DNA of 32,620 bases from Ureibacillus massiliensis 4400831 = CIP 108448 = CCUG 49529 (GCF_000772965.1 NZ_JPVQ01000037.1:1-32620); one strand, 5' to 3'; shown: positions 8,195 to 16,059, numbered from the stretch's first letter. Program-made: numbers and translations. Notes: a model not told the origin generated them from the letters alone.

Positions 8195-8287
8195 GGAGGC
8201 ATACCCAAGTCTGGCTGAAGGGATCGGTCTTGAAAACCGACAGGCGGGTTAAACCGCGCGTGGGTTCAAATCCTACTGCCTCCGCCA
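8195..8287 (+). tRNA. tRNA-Ser (anticodon UGA)
   Basis: A 93-nt class II tRNA with a long variable arm. Acceptor arms GGAGGCA (8195-8201) and TGCCTCC pair, followed by discriminator G and an encoded CCA (8285-8287). The anticodon stem TCGGT/ACCGA closes the loop CTTGAAA, giving anticodon TGA at 8231-8233, which reads serine UCA codons. The T loop GGTTCAAAT is normal. It has its own promoter and terminator. It lies between scr and the accessory block. Confidence 0.97.
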
Positions 8288-8314
8288 TTTTCTTAACCTA
8301 AACATTAACTTATT

Positions 8315-8341
8315 CGTTACGATTGTTCGTAACGTTTTTTT
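8315..8341 (+). terminator. tRNA-Ser terminator
   Basis: Hairpin CGTTACGA-TTGT-TCGTAACG (8315-8334) followed by a run of seven T. Confidence 0.9.
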
Positions 8342-8362
8342 ATTTTCATAAAACCACATATA

Positions 8363-8397
8363 AAAGCTGCGAAATCCAAGTTTCGCAGCTTTTTTTA
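8363..8397. terminator. terminator between tRNA-Ser and the RraA-like gene
   Basis: Hairpin AAAGCTGCGAAA-TCCAAG-TTTCGCAGCTTT (8363-8392), T-rich on the plus strand and moderately T-rich on the minus strand. It overlaps the stop codon of the minus-strand RraA-like gene and can terminate it and any readthrough from the tRNA. Confidence 0.7.
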
Positions 8398-9021
8398 TTT
8401 CGCTAAAACCTTTGCTAAGTAAGCGCGAATAGATGCTTCACCATCTCCAAGAGCTTCCCTTTCACGCGCCATATCCTTTGCTAATTTTTCCTCAGCAGCT
8501 TCAACAACTTTCTCCAAATCCGTTTGTGGCACAACGATGACTCCGTCGATATCTCCAATTACAAAATCCCCTGGATGAATTGCTACGCCACCAATAGAAA
8601 TAGGCACACCTACAGCACCACCACCATGTTTATTACCAGCAGCAACTGTTGTACCTAAAGCAAATACTGGGAAATCAAGTTCGCGAATGGCTGCGATATC
8701 ACGAATAACTCCATCTACTACAAAGCCTTGTATGCCTACTCCTTTTGCAAGAGAAACCACAAAATCTCCAGCTACCGCTCGATTTCTATTTCCTTTTGCA
8801 TCGATAACTAAAATATCCCCTTTTTCTGCTTTACTAATTGCCTCTAACACCGCACCATTTTCGCCATCGGGTAATCGAACAGTAACAACTCTTCCTGCAA
8901 TTTTGAAATGATCTGAAAGAGGTTTAATACTTGCATCTACATTTGTATGTCCCCCTGTTGCATCTGAGATAGCAGTAGTGGGCAGAGCCAAAAATCTTTC
9001 TTGAATTGTGATTGTTTCCAT
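8395..9021 (-). CDS. RraA family protein, probable 4-hydroxy-4-methyl-2-oxoglutarate aldolase/oxaloacetate decarboxylase
   Basis: 208 aa, member of the RraA/HMG-aldolase family. Characterised class II members are divalent-metal-dependent pyruvate aldolases that split 4-hydroxy-4-methyl-2-oxoglutarate or related acids and also decarboxylate oxaloacetate. Other members (E. coli RraA) only bind RNase E. The aldolase-type signature GFVVDGVIRDIAAIRE (99-114) carries the Arg107-Asp108 pair used for substrate and metal binding, and the downstream Gly-rich GNKHGGGAVGVP and DGVIVVP segments are intact, favouring an enzyme. ATG with AGGGGTG upstream. It is a single gene. The substrate is not determined; a link to the tartrate genes 4 kb away is speculative. 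Confidence 0.85.
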   Translation of the reverse strand: METITIQERFLALPTTAISDATGGHTNVDASIKPLSDHFKIAGRVVTVRLPDGENGAVLEAISKAEKGDILVIDAKGNRNRAVAGDFVVSLAKGVGIQGFVVDGVIRDIAAIRELDFPVFALGTTVAAGNKHGGGAVGVPISIGGVAIHPGDFVIGDIDGVIVVPQTDLEKVVEAAEEKLAKDMAREREALGDGEASIRAYLAKVLAK

Positions 9022-9168
9022 TTTTTTACACCCCTAAATTCCAAATATTTTAATAATTTAAATAATATAGTAATAATAAAATAAGTTAAATAGATTTTTT
9101 CAAGTTTTATTATGTACTTCACCATTTTGACTCCCATCTAACGATTAAAAAAGAGGGAAATGGTTACA

Positions 9169-9228
9169 ATGTCGGATGAAAAAGGCTCTTCTAAACAAGA
9201 ATTTTTACATATTAAAAATGAGGAGTGA
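9169..9228 (+). CDS. possible 19-aa upstream open reading frame
   Basis: ATG at 9169 opens a frame for 19 residues (MSDEKGSSKQEFLHIKNEE) ending in TGA at 9226-9228, five bases before the ATG of the next gene. A GAGGG box lies about 11 nt upstream of the start. The Shine-Dalgarno of the following gene lies inside its last codons, an arrangement suited to translational coupling. Too short to prove as coding; no family recognised. Confidence 0.3.
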   Translation: MSDEKGSSKQEFLHIKNEE

Positions 9229-9233
9229 CATTG

Positions 9234-9614
9234 ATGAAAGTTAATCGATTAATCGCCCAGTATCAGAAGGAAAATGGGGAAATAGGATATAGAATGGTGA
9301 CGAATGATATTGACGTTATTGCTAAATCAACGGGAGGGCTTGCCCCAACCATACTCTATTTTCATGATAATCAAGATGTGACAGATGATATTCGCGCCCT
9401 TCGATTTGGGTACGAATCACCCTATTCTTATATAGATAATTATGATGCATTTCAAAAGATGCTTTATCAAAAAGAACAGCGAGCAGTAAATGACTTATAT
9501 GACACAATCAGTATTCGCCCCAAAAATATGTCTACTGCTAAACAGGTTTTATGGGCATTTGGCGTATTAGTCTTAATGTCGATTCCATTATTAGTTGCTT
9601 TTATTTTGAACTAA
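9234..9614 (+). CDS. hypothetical protein with C-terminal membrane anchor
   Basis: 126 aa, not recognised. A soluble N-terminal part of about 100 residues (mixed alpha/beta, rich in Asp, Tyr and Asn) is followed by one hydrophobic span near the C-terminus (VLWAFGVLVLMSIPLLVAFIL) that ends the protein, so it looks tail-anchored with the bulk in the cytoplasm. There is no signal peptide and no known motif. I use the ATG at 9234 because AGGAG is 8 nt upstream; an in-frame GTG at 9225 overlaps that box. It is a single plus-strand gene between two minus-strand genes with a hairpin just after its stop codon. Probably a lineage-restricted bacillar protein. Confidence 0.75.
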   Translation: MKVNRLIAQYQKENGEIGYRMVTNDIDVIAKSTGGLAPTILYFHDNQDVTDDIRALRFGYESPYSYIDNYDAFQKMLYQKEQRAVNDLYDTISIRPKNMSTAKQVLWAFGVLVLMSIPLLVAFILN

Positions 9615-9622
9615 AATTCAAA

Positions 9623-9653
9623 CCCCCTGTAGATACAATTTACCTACAGGGGG
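9623..9653. terminator. hairpin between convergent genes
   Basis: Perfect 10-bp stem CCCCCTGTAG/CTACAGGGGG around an 11-nt loop, located between the convergent 126-aa gene and the LOG-family gene. No strong T tract on either side, so termination may be weak or the hairpin may protect 3' ends. Confidence 0.6.
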
Positions 9654-9695
9654 TGCTTAACAATTATTTATATTCATTGTGGATCTACGTTCTCT

Positions 9696-10232
9696 TTATT
9701 TCCCTTTCAATATCGCTAAAATCTCTTCCGGCTTCGTTGCAACCTGTAAAATCTCCCTTTGTTCTTCTCTAATAAAGCCTTCTTCAAACATCTTGTTAAA
9801 ATGTAAAATGAGTGCATCATAAAAACCGTTTATATTATATAAAATAACTGGATTATTATGTAAGCCAATCTGTGCCCAGGTAAACACTTCAAAATATTCA
9901 TCCAGCGTGCCACATCCACCTGGGAGAGCAATGTAAGCATCGGACAAATCAATCATTTTCTTTTTTCGCTCATGCATTGATTCAACAAAATGAATTTCAG
10001 TTAAATGTAAATGGGCAATTTCACGTTTTTGTAAATGCTCCGGCATAATCCCAATGACATTTCCATTATAGGCTAATGCTGCATCTGCAACGGCCCCCAT
10101 TAAGCCCACATTTGAACCGCCATATACAATTCCAATTGACGCTTTGGCTAATTGTTCTCCAAGTTCTTTTGCCTTTTCTATATAAACTGTATTTTTTCCT
10201 GTTTGAGAACCACAATATATCGCGACATTCAT
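9696..10232 (-). CDS. LOG family protein (Rossman fold nucleotide-binding, TIGR00730 type)
   Basis: 178 aa, member of the LOG/YvdD family. Members hydrolyse the N-glycosidic bond of nucleoside 5'-monophosphates (cytokinin riboside monophosphates in plants and actinobacteria, AMP in some bacteria). The signature PGGCGTLDE at 104-112 and the upstream ERK containing Arg89 are present, as is the N-terminal VAIYCGSQTG phosphate-binding start. The length is typical. ATG with GGGGGA upstream. The physiological substrate in bacilli is uncertain. It stands alone, divergent from the following MBL-fold gene. Confidence 0.92.
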   Translation of the reverse strand: MNVAIYCGSQTGKNTVYIEKAKELGEQLAKASIGIVYGGSNVGLMGAVADAALAYNGNVIGIMPEHLQKREIAHLHLTEIHFVESMHERKKKMIDLSDAYIALPGGCGTLDEYFEVFTWAQIGLHNNPVILYNINGFYDALILHFNKMFEEGFIREEQREILQVATKPEEILAILKGK

Positions 10233-10312
10233 TTTTTATTCCCCCAATTGTTTGCTACAATTCATTATAAATTGGAAATATTAAATCCATGTAAATAAAA
10301 GGAGTATGTTAC

Positions 10313-11071
10313 ATGAAAATAATACCTTTAGGTGTAGGTGGTGCCTTCACAAAAACTAGTTATCATAATAACTATATCATGCAATTAGATGAAAAATGCA
10401 TGTTAATTGATGCTGGAACTACTTTGCGCTATAGCTTACCTGAAGCTGGATTTCATTATCGTGATATACATTTTATCTTTATTTCACACCTTCATTTTGA
10501 TCATGTTGGTGGTTTAGAGGAATTAGTATTGCAACGTTTTTGGCATTTTGAAGAAGGGGAACATGTGCCATTGAAAACAACAATCATCATACATGAAAAG
10601 TTATTCGATTCCTTGAGTGCATTATTACGTAATGGGCTAGAAAACCAAGGTCGAACTGTGGATGATTTTTGTGATTTTATTTGTTTAAATGACAGGGAAA
10701 GTTACAAAATTGGAGACTATGTATTTTCGCCTTTTGATACGAGTGATGCTCATGCTGAAGGAATGCTAAGCTTTGGATTTAAACTAGCTCGGAAAGATCT
10801 CAACATCATATTTTCATCTGATGTAAAACGATTAGAAGATGCTAAGCTCCTTGGGCAAATTGATAATAATACAACTGCAATTTTCCAAGATGTCAGCTTT
10901 ACATTTAACGGTGCACATTCGACCTTACAAGAGGTGCTTGACTATTACCCAGAAAATCTTCATAGAAAAATTTATGCTATGCATTATAACGATCACATAG
11001 AGAATTTTTTAGATGTAATTGAACGATCACATATACAACTTGTTAAAAAACAAAAAATGATTGAATTTTAA
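10313..11071 (+). CDS. MBL fold metallo-hydrolase
   Basis: 252-aa metallo-beta-lactamase fold hydrolase, cytoplasmic. The metal-binding motif HLHFDH is at residues 59-64. Further ligands are provided by SSDVK in the middle and MHYNDH near the C-terminus, so it is likely a binuclear zinc enzyme. The overall plan is of the RNase Z/phosphodiesterase branch, but there is no specific marker for RNase Z exosite or PhnP, so I leave the substrate open. ATG with AAAAGGAG about 9 nt upstream. Single gene transcribed away from the LOG-family gene. Confidence 0.9.
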   Translation: MKIIPLGVGGAFTKTSYHNNYIMQLDEKCMLIDAGTTLRYSLPEAGFHYRDIHFIFISHLHFDHVGGLEELVLQRFWHFEEGEHVPLKTTIIIHEKLFDSLSALLRNGLENQGRTVDDFCDFICLNDRESYKIGDYVFSPFDTSDAHAEGMLSFGFKLARKDLNIIFSSDVKRLEDAKLLGQIDNNTTAIFQDVSFTFNGAHSTLQEVLDYYPENLHRKIYAMHYNDHIENFLDVIERSHIQLVKKQKMIEF

Positions 11072-11152
11072 TGGAAAGTCAGTTCATTATATAGTCGAAA
11101 ATTTCCCCTTAACATTCAACTTTTCTAACTATTTCAAGAATATCTCGGGTTA

Positions 11153-11181
11153 TTGGCGAGCTAAAAAATATATGTTAATAT
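11153..11181 (+). promoter_or_regulatory. promoter of the NCS2 permease gene
   Basis: -35 TTGGCG at 11153-11158, 17-nt spacer, -10 TAATAT at 11176-11181. This leaves a leader of roughly 70 nt that can form the hairpin CTTACC/GGTAGG (about 11193-11221). The leader lacks the conserved core of purine riboswitches. Confidence 0.6.
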
Positions 11182-11257
11182 CTTCTTTGTGGCTTACCTG
11201 ATTTACAGGGAAAGCGGGTAGGGAGAGGGCTAATTGAATAGTTAGGTAGTAAAATTT

Positions 11258-12559
11258 ATGAAGAGTAATTGGTTTAACAAACTCTTTCAGCTTGAGCAAA
11301 ATGAGACGACGATGAAGCGTGAAGTATTGGCCGGGGTAGTTGGCTTTTTTACAATTGTTTATATTATCGTCGTAAACTCTTTGATTTTATCGGAAGCTGG
11401 TATTCCATTGGAAGCAGCGATGGTAGCTACAATTGTTTCTTCTGTTGTAGGGTGTTTAATGATGGGATTTTGGGCAAATGTCCCGATTCTTCTTGTACCA
11501 GGAATGGGGATTAATGCATTATTCTCTTACACCATTGTTCAATCTATGGGCATGTCCTGGCAAGAAGCGTTAGCTGTTGTTTTTGTCTCAGGGATAATTT
11601 TTATGGTCATTGCTTTTTCTCGTTTTTCGACTGTCTTAAGTAATTCGATTCCCCATTCCTTAAAAGAGGCGGTTACAGTGGGACTTGGATTATTTTTAAT
11701 GCTAATCGGACTTGAAAAGGGTGGCATTGTTGTCAAAGGAACAAATTCAATTATCGCTCTTGGTAATTTAGGGGAACCCCAAGTAATCGCAACCATTTTA
11801 ACTTTTCTTATTGCCATCTTTTTGTTCATACGGAATACACCGGGTAATTTTTTGATTACGATGATTGCAGGTACATTCATTGCATGGCTACTTGGTTTGA
11901 TAAACTTCCAACAAGCACAAGGAGAGGCATTCTCTTTAGGTGATTATATGGGCGTATTTGGTGCGATGTCATTTGATAATATCCTATCAATGACATTTTG
12001 GATTGCTGTATTTTCACTTACTATGGTTCTTGTATTTGAAAACATCGGACTTGTATCTGGACAAGTATCGTTCATCAATCGGTCTGAAAAATTTGCACGT
12101 GCTTTTCAAGCTAATTCCGTATCATCCATGCTTTCAGGGTTATTTGGGACCAGTCCAACCGTTCCAGCAGTAGAAAGTACTGCTAGTATGGCTGCTGGTG
12201 GAAGAACGGGTTTAACCGCAGTGACAACAGGAGTTTTATTTTTACTGTCAGCCTTTTGCATTCCGATCATTCAGCTTATTCCAAATAGCGCAATTGCACC
12301 CATCTTAATAATTATTGGGGGATTAATGCTTCAAAATATCCGTCATTTGGATTTTGAAGACTTAAGCGAAAGCTTCCCAGCAATTTTCATCATTGCCATG
12401 ATTCCTTTTACTTACAGCATTGCAGATGGAATTGCAATAGGTTTTATCCTTTACCCAATTTTAAAGATCGCGATTGGTAAGGCAAAAGAAATCACACTGC
12501 CAATGCTTGTAATTGCCGGATTATTTTTATTTAATTTTATCTATCAAATTATAGGTTAA
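11258..12559 (+). CDS. NCS2 family permease, AzgA-type purine (hypoxanthine/guanine) transporter
   Basis: 433-aa polytopic membrane protein with about 12-14 hydrophobic spans, of the AzgA branch of the nucleobase-cation symporter-2 family; B. subtilis PbuG and PbuO are relatives taking up hypoxanthine, guanine or adenine. Family landmarks are the N-terminal KREVLAGVVGFFTIVYIIVVN, the PGMGINALFSY motif and FGTSPTVPAVESTAS in the substrate-binding region (the E of the ES pair is conserved). The sequence FGTSPTVPAVES rather than the common GTSTTTSYIES leaves the substrate open within purines. It has its own promoter and terminator. The ribosome-binding site before the ATG is weak (TTAGGTAG). Confidence 0.88.
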   Translation: MKSNWFNKLFQLEQNETTMKREVLAGVVGFFTIVYIIVVNSLILSEAGIPLEAAMVATIVSSVVGCLMMGFWANVPILLVPGMGINALFSYTIVQSMGMSWQEALAVVFVSGIIFMVIAFSRFSTVLSNSIPHSLKEAVTVGLGLFLMLIGLEKGGIVVKGTNSIIALGNLGEPQVIATILTFLIAIFLFIRNTPGNFLITMIAGTFIAWLLGLINFQQAQGEAFSLGDYMGVFGAMSFDNILSMTFWIAVFSLTMVLVFENIGLVSGQVSFINRSEKFARAFQANSVSSMLSGLFGTSPTVPAVESTASMAAGGRTGLTAVTTGVLFLLSAFCIPIIQLIPNSAIAPILIIIGGLMLQNIRHLDFEDLSESFPAIFIIAMIPFTYSIADGIAIGFILYPILKIAIGKAKEITLPMLVIAGLFLFNFIYQIIG

Positions 12560-12572
12560 TATATTGGAAATG

Positions 12573-12609
12573 AGCTGTTCAGAAACTGTAACTTCTGAAC
12601 AGCTTTTTT
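12573..12609 (+). terminator. NCS2 permease terminator
   Basis: Hairpin AGCTGTTCAGA/TCTGAACAGCT (12573-12604) followed by six T, starting 14 bp after the stop codon. Confidence 0.92.
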
Positions 12610-12755
12610 GTCATTTAAGATTGTTTAAATAATCCAACTTTCTCCTATTTAATTAACAAAATGCTATTTTGAAGGATAGTGCCCTTTACTCATTTTTTTA
12701 AAAGAATTGCACTTCGATTATCCAAAGTGTTATATACGATTGTAGATTTATATAT

Positions 12756-13901
12756 TTATCTCGTTTCCCTTAAAGTTCCTACTAGAATCATAAGGACTAT
12801 ACAAAATAGTGCGAGCACTGAAAAAATGGGCAAATCACTATTTGTAACATCACGTAAATATCCGGCTAACACAGGTATAATGCCCCCCAGTATATAACCA
12901 AATCCTTGCATCATGGCAGTCCAAGCACTTGACTCCTCCCCCGTTTCTGTTGCGTATAACGGTAAAGCTAGCGCTAAAGGAAATACACCACCTAAGCCAA
13001 TCGCAATAAAAATAGTGGCAATCCAAGGGCCTCCAGTTGAAAGAATGAATAATAATAATCCAATAAATGTACAAGCACTACTTACAATAAGCCAGCCTTT
13101 AACCGTTCCAATCCGATCAACTAAGGCAGGAATGATAAAGCTAAAAGACATTTGAATTATCGTAAAAAACGTAATTAATGTTCCGGCTTGTGCTTGGGTG
13201 AATCCGGTTGCTTGTGCAAATGGAGCCAACCAAGTGCTAATACAATAGAAGGCTCCTGATTGTAATCCGAAAATTAGTGTTATTATCCATGCTTTCATTT
13301 TATTAATTGGTAGTTTGATTTCTTTTGCCTCTATGTCCTCTTTATCCTTTTTCATAAAAGGAACCCAGCATATAAGTGCGATGAAGGCAAATATACCCCA
13401 ACTAGCTATTGCAACATTCCATGATCCGTTGAATATTGCTTCAAAGGGCGCTGTTAATCCCGCACTTACAGAAGCTCCTAATCCCATCCCAACAGAATAA
13501 ACCCCAATCATAATTCCAATCTTATTTGGAAAAGATTTTTTAATAAATCCTGAAAGCAATGGTCCGCATATTGCGATTCCAACCCCAATGAGTAAGGCTG
13601 TACAAAATAAACTAAGCGGCGATCCCGAAAAAAATCTATAGGTTGTGGCAACGCCAATTAAACCTAAACAAAGGGCAATCGTTTTTTCTGCTCCAAATCG
13701 ATTACTTAATTTTGTAGTGAATAATGCAAAAAAGCCCATACAGAAAACTGGAATAGCTGTAAGAAAGCTAACCTCGAAATTCGTCATGTCTAAATCTGAA
13801 CGTATATTTTCAAGCACAGGCGACATTGATGCAATTCCAAGTCGTAAATTAAAGGCAACAATTAACAATAAAAATATAGATCCAGCAAACTTTGTTCTCA
13901 T
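12756..13901 (-). CDS. MFS transporter, CynX/NimT family
   Basis: 381-aa major facilitator with 12 hydrophobic spans, of the CynX/NimT anion-transporter-like branch. N-terminal span FAGSIFLLLIVAFNLRLGI, and a central cytoplasmic loop rich in Lys/Asp/Glu (around residues 190-205) splits two six-helix halves. I take the ATG at 13901 with GAGGAGG 7 nt upstream; an in-frame TTG at 13916 adds five Arg-rich residues but lacks a proper site. It is 63 bp downstream of a GntR/FCD regulator gene on the same strand and next to a D-tartrate dehydratase-like gene. A carboxylate such as tartrate is a reasonable candidate substrate, by context only. Confidence 0.88.
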   Translation of the reverse strand: MRTKFAGSIFLLLIVAFNLRLGIASMSPVLENIRSDLDMTNFEVSFLTAIPVFCMGFFALFTTKLSNRFGAEKTIALCLGLIGVATTYRFFSGSPLSLFCTALLIGVGIAICGPLLSGFIKKSFPNKIGIMIGVYSVGMGLGASVSAGLTAPFEAIFNGSWNVAIASWGIFAFIALICWVPFMKKDKEDIEAKEIKLPINKMKAWIITLIFGLQSGAFYCISTWLAPFAQATGFTQAQAGTLITFFTIIQMSFSFIIPALVDRIGTVKGWLIVSSACTFIGLLLFILSTGGPWIATIFIAIGLGGVFPLALALPLYATETGEESSAWTAMMQGFGYILGGIIPVLAGYLRDVTNSDLPIFSVLALFCIVLMILVGTLRETR

Positions 13902-13948
13902 ATTTCTCCTCCTCAATTCATCATATCATCAGATGTTTAGGGTTAAAT

Positions 13949-13980
13949 AAATTTGGAACACGTTTTATCGTTCCAAATTT
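13949..13980. promoter_or_regulatory. 11-bp inverted repeat between GntR gene and MFS gene
   Basis: AAATTTGGAAC and GTTCCAAATTT (13949-13959, 13970-13980), perfect arms with a 10-nt centre that includes the GntR stop codon. Could act as an intra-operon attenuator or mRNA processing hairpin, or as an operator. Confidence 0.45.
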
Positions 13981-14636
13981 TTAGATATTATTTCAACTGC
14001 TTCCTTCACATTTTGATTTAAAATCGCTTGATACAGCTTTTCATGATACAACGTGTTATCTTGATAATCGACCGTATTTAATATAAGCTTACTTAAAATT
14101 TGTCGAAGGGTTGGAATAAATGCGCTGTACATACTTTCTAGTATAGGATTATGACTCGCCTTTGCAATTGCTAAATGAAATTGAACATCTGCCTCAATGT
14201 ACGCATTATAATTTCCCTCTTGAAGCATACGTTTTCTCTGATCGAGGAAAGACTTCAATATTAGCATATCTTCATTCGTACGTCTTTTTGAAGCAAGTTC
14301 TGCTACCTGCTTATCGAGCATCGCACGTGCTTCATATACATGTTGGATATCACTTTTAGCCAATAAATCCTCAAAGGAAGATGTTTTTTCTTCGAGGGAG
14401 ATAATATGCGTTCCTTGACCTTGCTTTACCTCCAAAATACCTGCATGCACTAGCACTTGTATTACTTCTCGTAGAGTTGAACGCCCAACACCGAGCTCTT
14501 CCATCAGCTGTGGCTCTGGAGGCAATCGATCCCCCACTTTATAGCTTCCTGAAAAGATTCTCTGTTGAAGCTGCTCTAAAACTACGTCTGCTAACTTTCT
14601 TCGAGGTACTTTTGAAAAAGAGCTATTACTTGTCAA
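13965..14636 (-). CDS. GntR family transcriptional regulator, FadR/FCD type
   Basis: 223 aa. N-terminal winged helix-turn-helix (residues about 13-80, LADVVLEQLQQRIFSGSYKVGDRLPPE then LGVGRSTLREVIQVL) and a C-terminal all-helical FCD ligand domain (about 90-220), with metal-site candidates Asp149 in EADVQFH, His153 and His198. Regulators of this type usually sense carboxylic acids. The start is TTG, supported by GGAGGAG 8 nt upstream; no ATG fits. It lies upstream of the MFS gene on the same strand and beside the dehydratase gene, so it probably controls uptake and perhaps itself. Confidence 0.9.
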   Translation of the reverse strand: MTSNSSFSKVPRRKLADVVLEQLQQRIFSGSYKVGDRLPPEPQLMEELGVGRSTLREVIQVLVHAGILEVKQGQGTHIISLEEKTSSFEDLLAKSDIQHVYEARAMLDKQVAELASKRRTNEDMLILKSFLDQRKRMLQEGNYNAYIEADVQFHLAIAKASHNPILESMYSAFIPTLRQILSKLILNTVDYQDNTLYHEKLYQAILNQNVKEAVEIISKNLER

Positions 14637-14675
14637 TTTTTACTCCTCCTTCAAAAGTTATGTAAATTCACAATT

Positions 14676-14704
14676 ATCTTAACTCATTTTCATAGGTTAA
14701 ACAA
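14676..14704 (-). promoter_or_regulatory. promoter of the GntR-MFS pair
   Basis: Minus strand: -35 TTGTTT at 14704-14699, 17-nt spacer, -10 TAAGAT at 14681-14676, with the GGAGGAG ribosome-binding site 28 bp downstream. Confidence 0.5.
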
Positions 14705-14721
14705 CTTCGAGAAAATTTTTT

Positions 14722-14766
14722 AAAAAAAGAGCACCCGAAGGTCATAGTTATAACTTTCGGGTACTC
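14722..14766 (-). terminator. terminator of the D-tartrate dehydratase gene
   Basis: Minus strand: GAGTACCCGAA... pairs with ...TTCGGGTGCTC (14766-14729), followed by seven T (14728-14722). It sits 14 bp after the dehydratase stop codon and isolates it from the GntR-MFS pair. Confidence 0.92.
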
Positions 14767-14779
14767 AGGATGTGGTTGT

Positions 14780-15943
14780 TTACTCTGCTAATGAATGAAG
14801 CAGCTTGATTAATGGTGCTTTTGTTTCAAAACCGATACCTGGTACATCAGGTAGTCCAACATAACCATTTTCAACAGGAATATGATCTGCAAAACCACCG
14901 AAGGGTTCAAACACTCCCGGATAAGATTCATTGCCACCTAAGCCTAATCCAGCAGCAATATTTAATGACATTTGATGTCCACCATGTGGAATACAACGAC
15001 GTGGTGACCAGCCATGTTCTTTTAACATATCTAAAATTCTCATATATTCTACTAGACCATAGCTTAGTGCACAGTCAAATTGTAAATAGTCTCGATCTGG
15101 TCTCATGCCGCCATATCGAATGAGGTTACGAGCATCTTGCATAGAGAAGAGATTTTCTCCAGTAGCCATTGGATTTTTGTAGTGCTTTGCAAGTTCGGCT
15201 TGGATTTCATAGTCTAGTGGATCTCCTGCCTCTTCATACCAAAACAGATTATATGGTTCTAAAGCTTTAGCATAGCTAATTGCTGTTTCCATATCAAAGC
15301 GACCATTCGCATCAACTGCTAGCGATTGTCCAGATGGTACCACCTCTAATACAGCTTCAATTCTGCGAAGATCTTCCTCTAAAGAGTTTCCGATTTTCAT
15401 TTTTACAACAGAATAGCCTAAGTCTAAGTAGCCTTTCATTTCATCCTGAAGTTCTTTATAACCTTTTCCAGGTTGATAGTAGCCCCCTGCTGCATAAACA
15501 AATACTTTGTCGTCAGGTTTTTCACCTCTATAACGTTCAGCAAGAAGTTGATAAAGTGGTTTTTCTTCAATTTTTGAAACAGCGTCCCATACCGCCATAT
15601 CTAAAGTCCCAACAGCAACGGATCTTTCTCCATGCCCACCCGGTTTTTCCCCAGTCATTAAAATATCCCAAATTTTATGAGGATCTAGGTTTGTCCCTTC
15701 TTCATTTAAATAATCATCTGGCTTTGCCTCTAGTAGGCGAGGGATAAAACGTTCACGTAAAATACCACTCGGTGCATAACGACCATTTGAATTAAAACCA
15801 TAACCTATTACGCGCTTACCATTTTTCACAACATCCGTTACGATTGCAACAATGGATGCAGTCATTTTAGTGAAATCAATGTATGCATTACTAATACTTG
15901 ATTTAATCGGTACCGCTTTCTCTCTTATCTCTAAAATTCTCAC
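14780..15943 (-). CDS. tarD: D-tartrate dehydratase-like enzyme (enolase superfamily)
   Basis: 387-aa member of the mandelate racemase group of the enolase superfamily. As I recall it, it resembles Bradyrhizobium D-tartrate dehydratase (TarD), which converts D-tartrate to oxaloacetate, along nearly its whole length. Shared stretches include NAYIDFTKMT, GYGFNSNGRY, EKPGGHGERSVAVGT, YAAGGYY, MRPDRD and CIPHGGHQMSLNIAAG. The expected catalytic set is present: Lys183 in KMKIG (with Lys181), metal ligands Asp211, Glu237 and Glu263, and His320. Their spacing matches Lys184, Asp213, Glu239, Glu265 and His322 of TarD once one residue is deleted after KMKIG. I chose GTG at 15943 because GGAGGGG precedes it and upstream in-frame sequence is promoter DNA. 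It lies between two GntR/FCD regulators and near an MFS transporter. Confidence 0.85.
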   Translation of the reverse strand: MRILEIREKAVPIKSSISNAYIDFTKMTASIVAIVTDVVKNGKRVIGYGFNSNGRYAPSGILRERFIPRLLEAKPDDYLNEEGTNLDPHKIWDILMTGEKPGGHGERSVAVGTLDMAVWDAVSKIEEKPLYQLLAERYRGEKPDDKVFVYAAGGYYQPGKGYKELQDEMKGYLDLGYSVVKMKIGNSLEEDLRRIEAVLEVVPSGQSLAVDANGRFDMETAISYAKALEPYNLFWYEEAGDPLDYEIQAELAKHYKNPMATGENLFSMQDARNLIRYGGMRPDRDYLQFDCALSYGLVEYMRILDMLKEHGWSPRRCIPHGGHQMSLNIAAGLGLGGNESYPGVFEPFGGFADHIPVENGYVGLPDVPGIGFETKAPLIKLLHSLAE

Positions 15944-15990
15944 AAAATCCCCTCCGTGTGGATAATTAAAGTAATTAATTAACTGTTTAA

Positions 15991-16020
15991 AGTGTACATT
16001 AATGTATACATTAATGTCAA
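15991..16020 (-). promoter_or_regulatory. tarD promoter with palindromic operator in its spacer
   Basis: Minus strand: -35 TTGACA at 16020-16015, 18-nt spacer, -10 TACACT at 15996-15991. The 20-bp perfect palindrome CATTAATGTATACATTAATG (15997-16016) fills the spacer. The TGTATACA centre is the type of site bound by FCD-class GntR repressors, so binding would block RNA polymerase directly. The regulator is probably the gene immediately upstream. Confidence 0.75.
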
Positions 16021-16059
16021 TATAGGTATTAAAAATAATAAAAACTAGAATCCATCGCA

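Noticed and set aside
8195-8400. Integrated element using tRNA-Ser as attachment site
   Set aside because: No integrase gene and no second copy of the tRNA 3' end was seen in the window; the accessory genes look like ordinary metabolic cargo.
11100-11257. Guanine-type purine riboswitch before the purine permease
   Set aside because: The conserved aptamer loops and P1 stem are not present.
11539-11880. 113-aa minus-strand frame inside the NCS2 permease gene
   Set aside because: Antisense shadow of a conserved membrane protein; no ribosome-binding site and composition of a mirrored frame.
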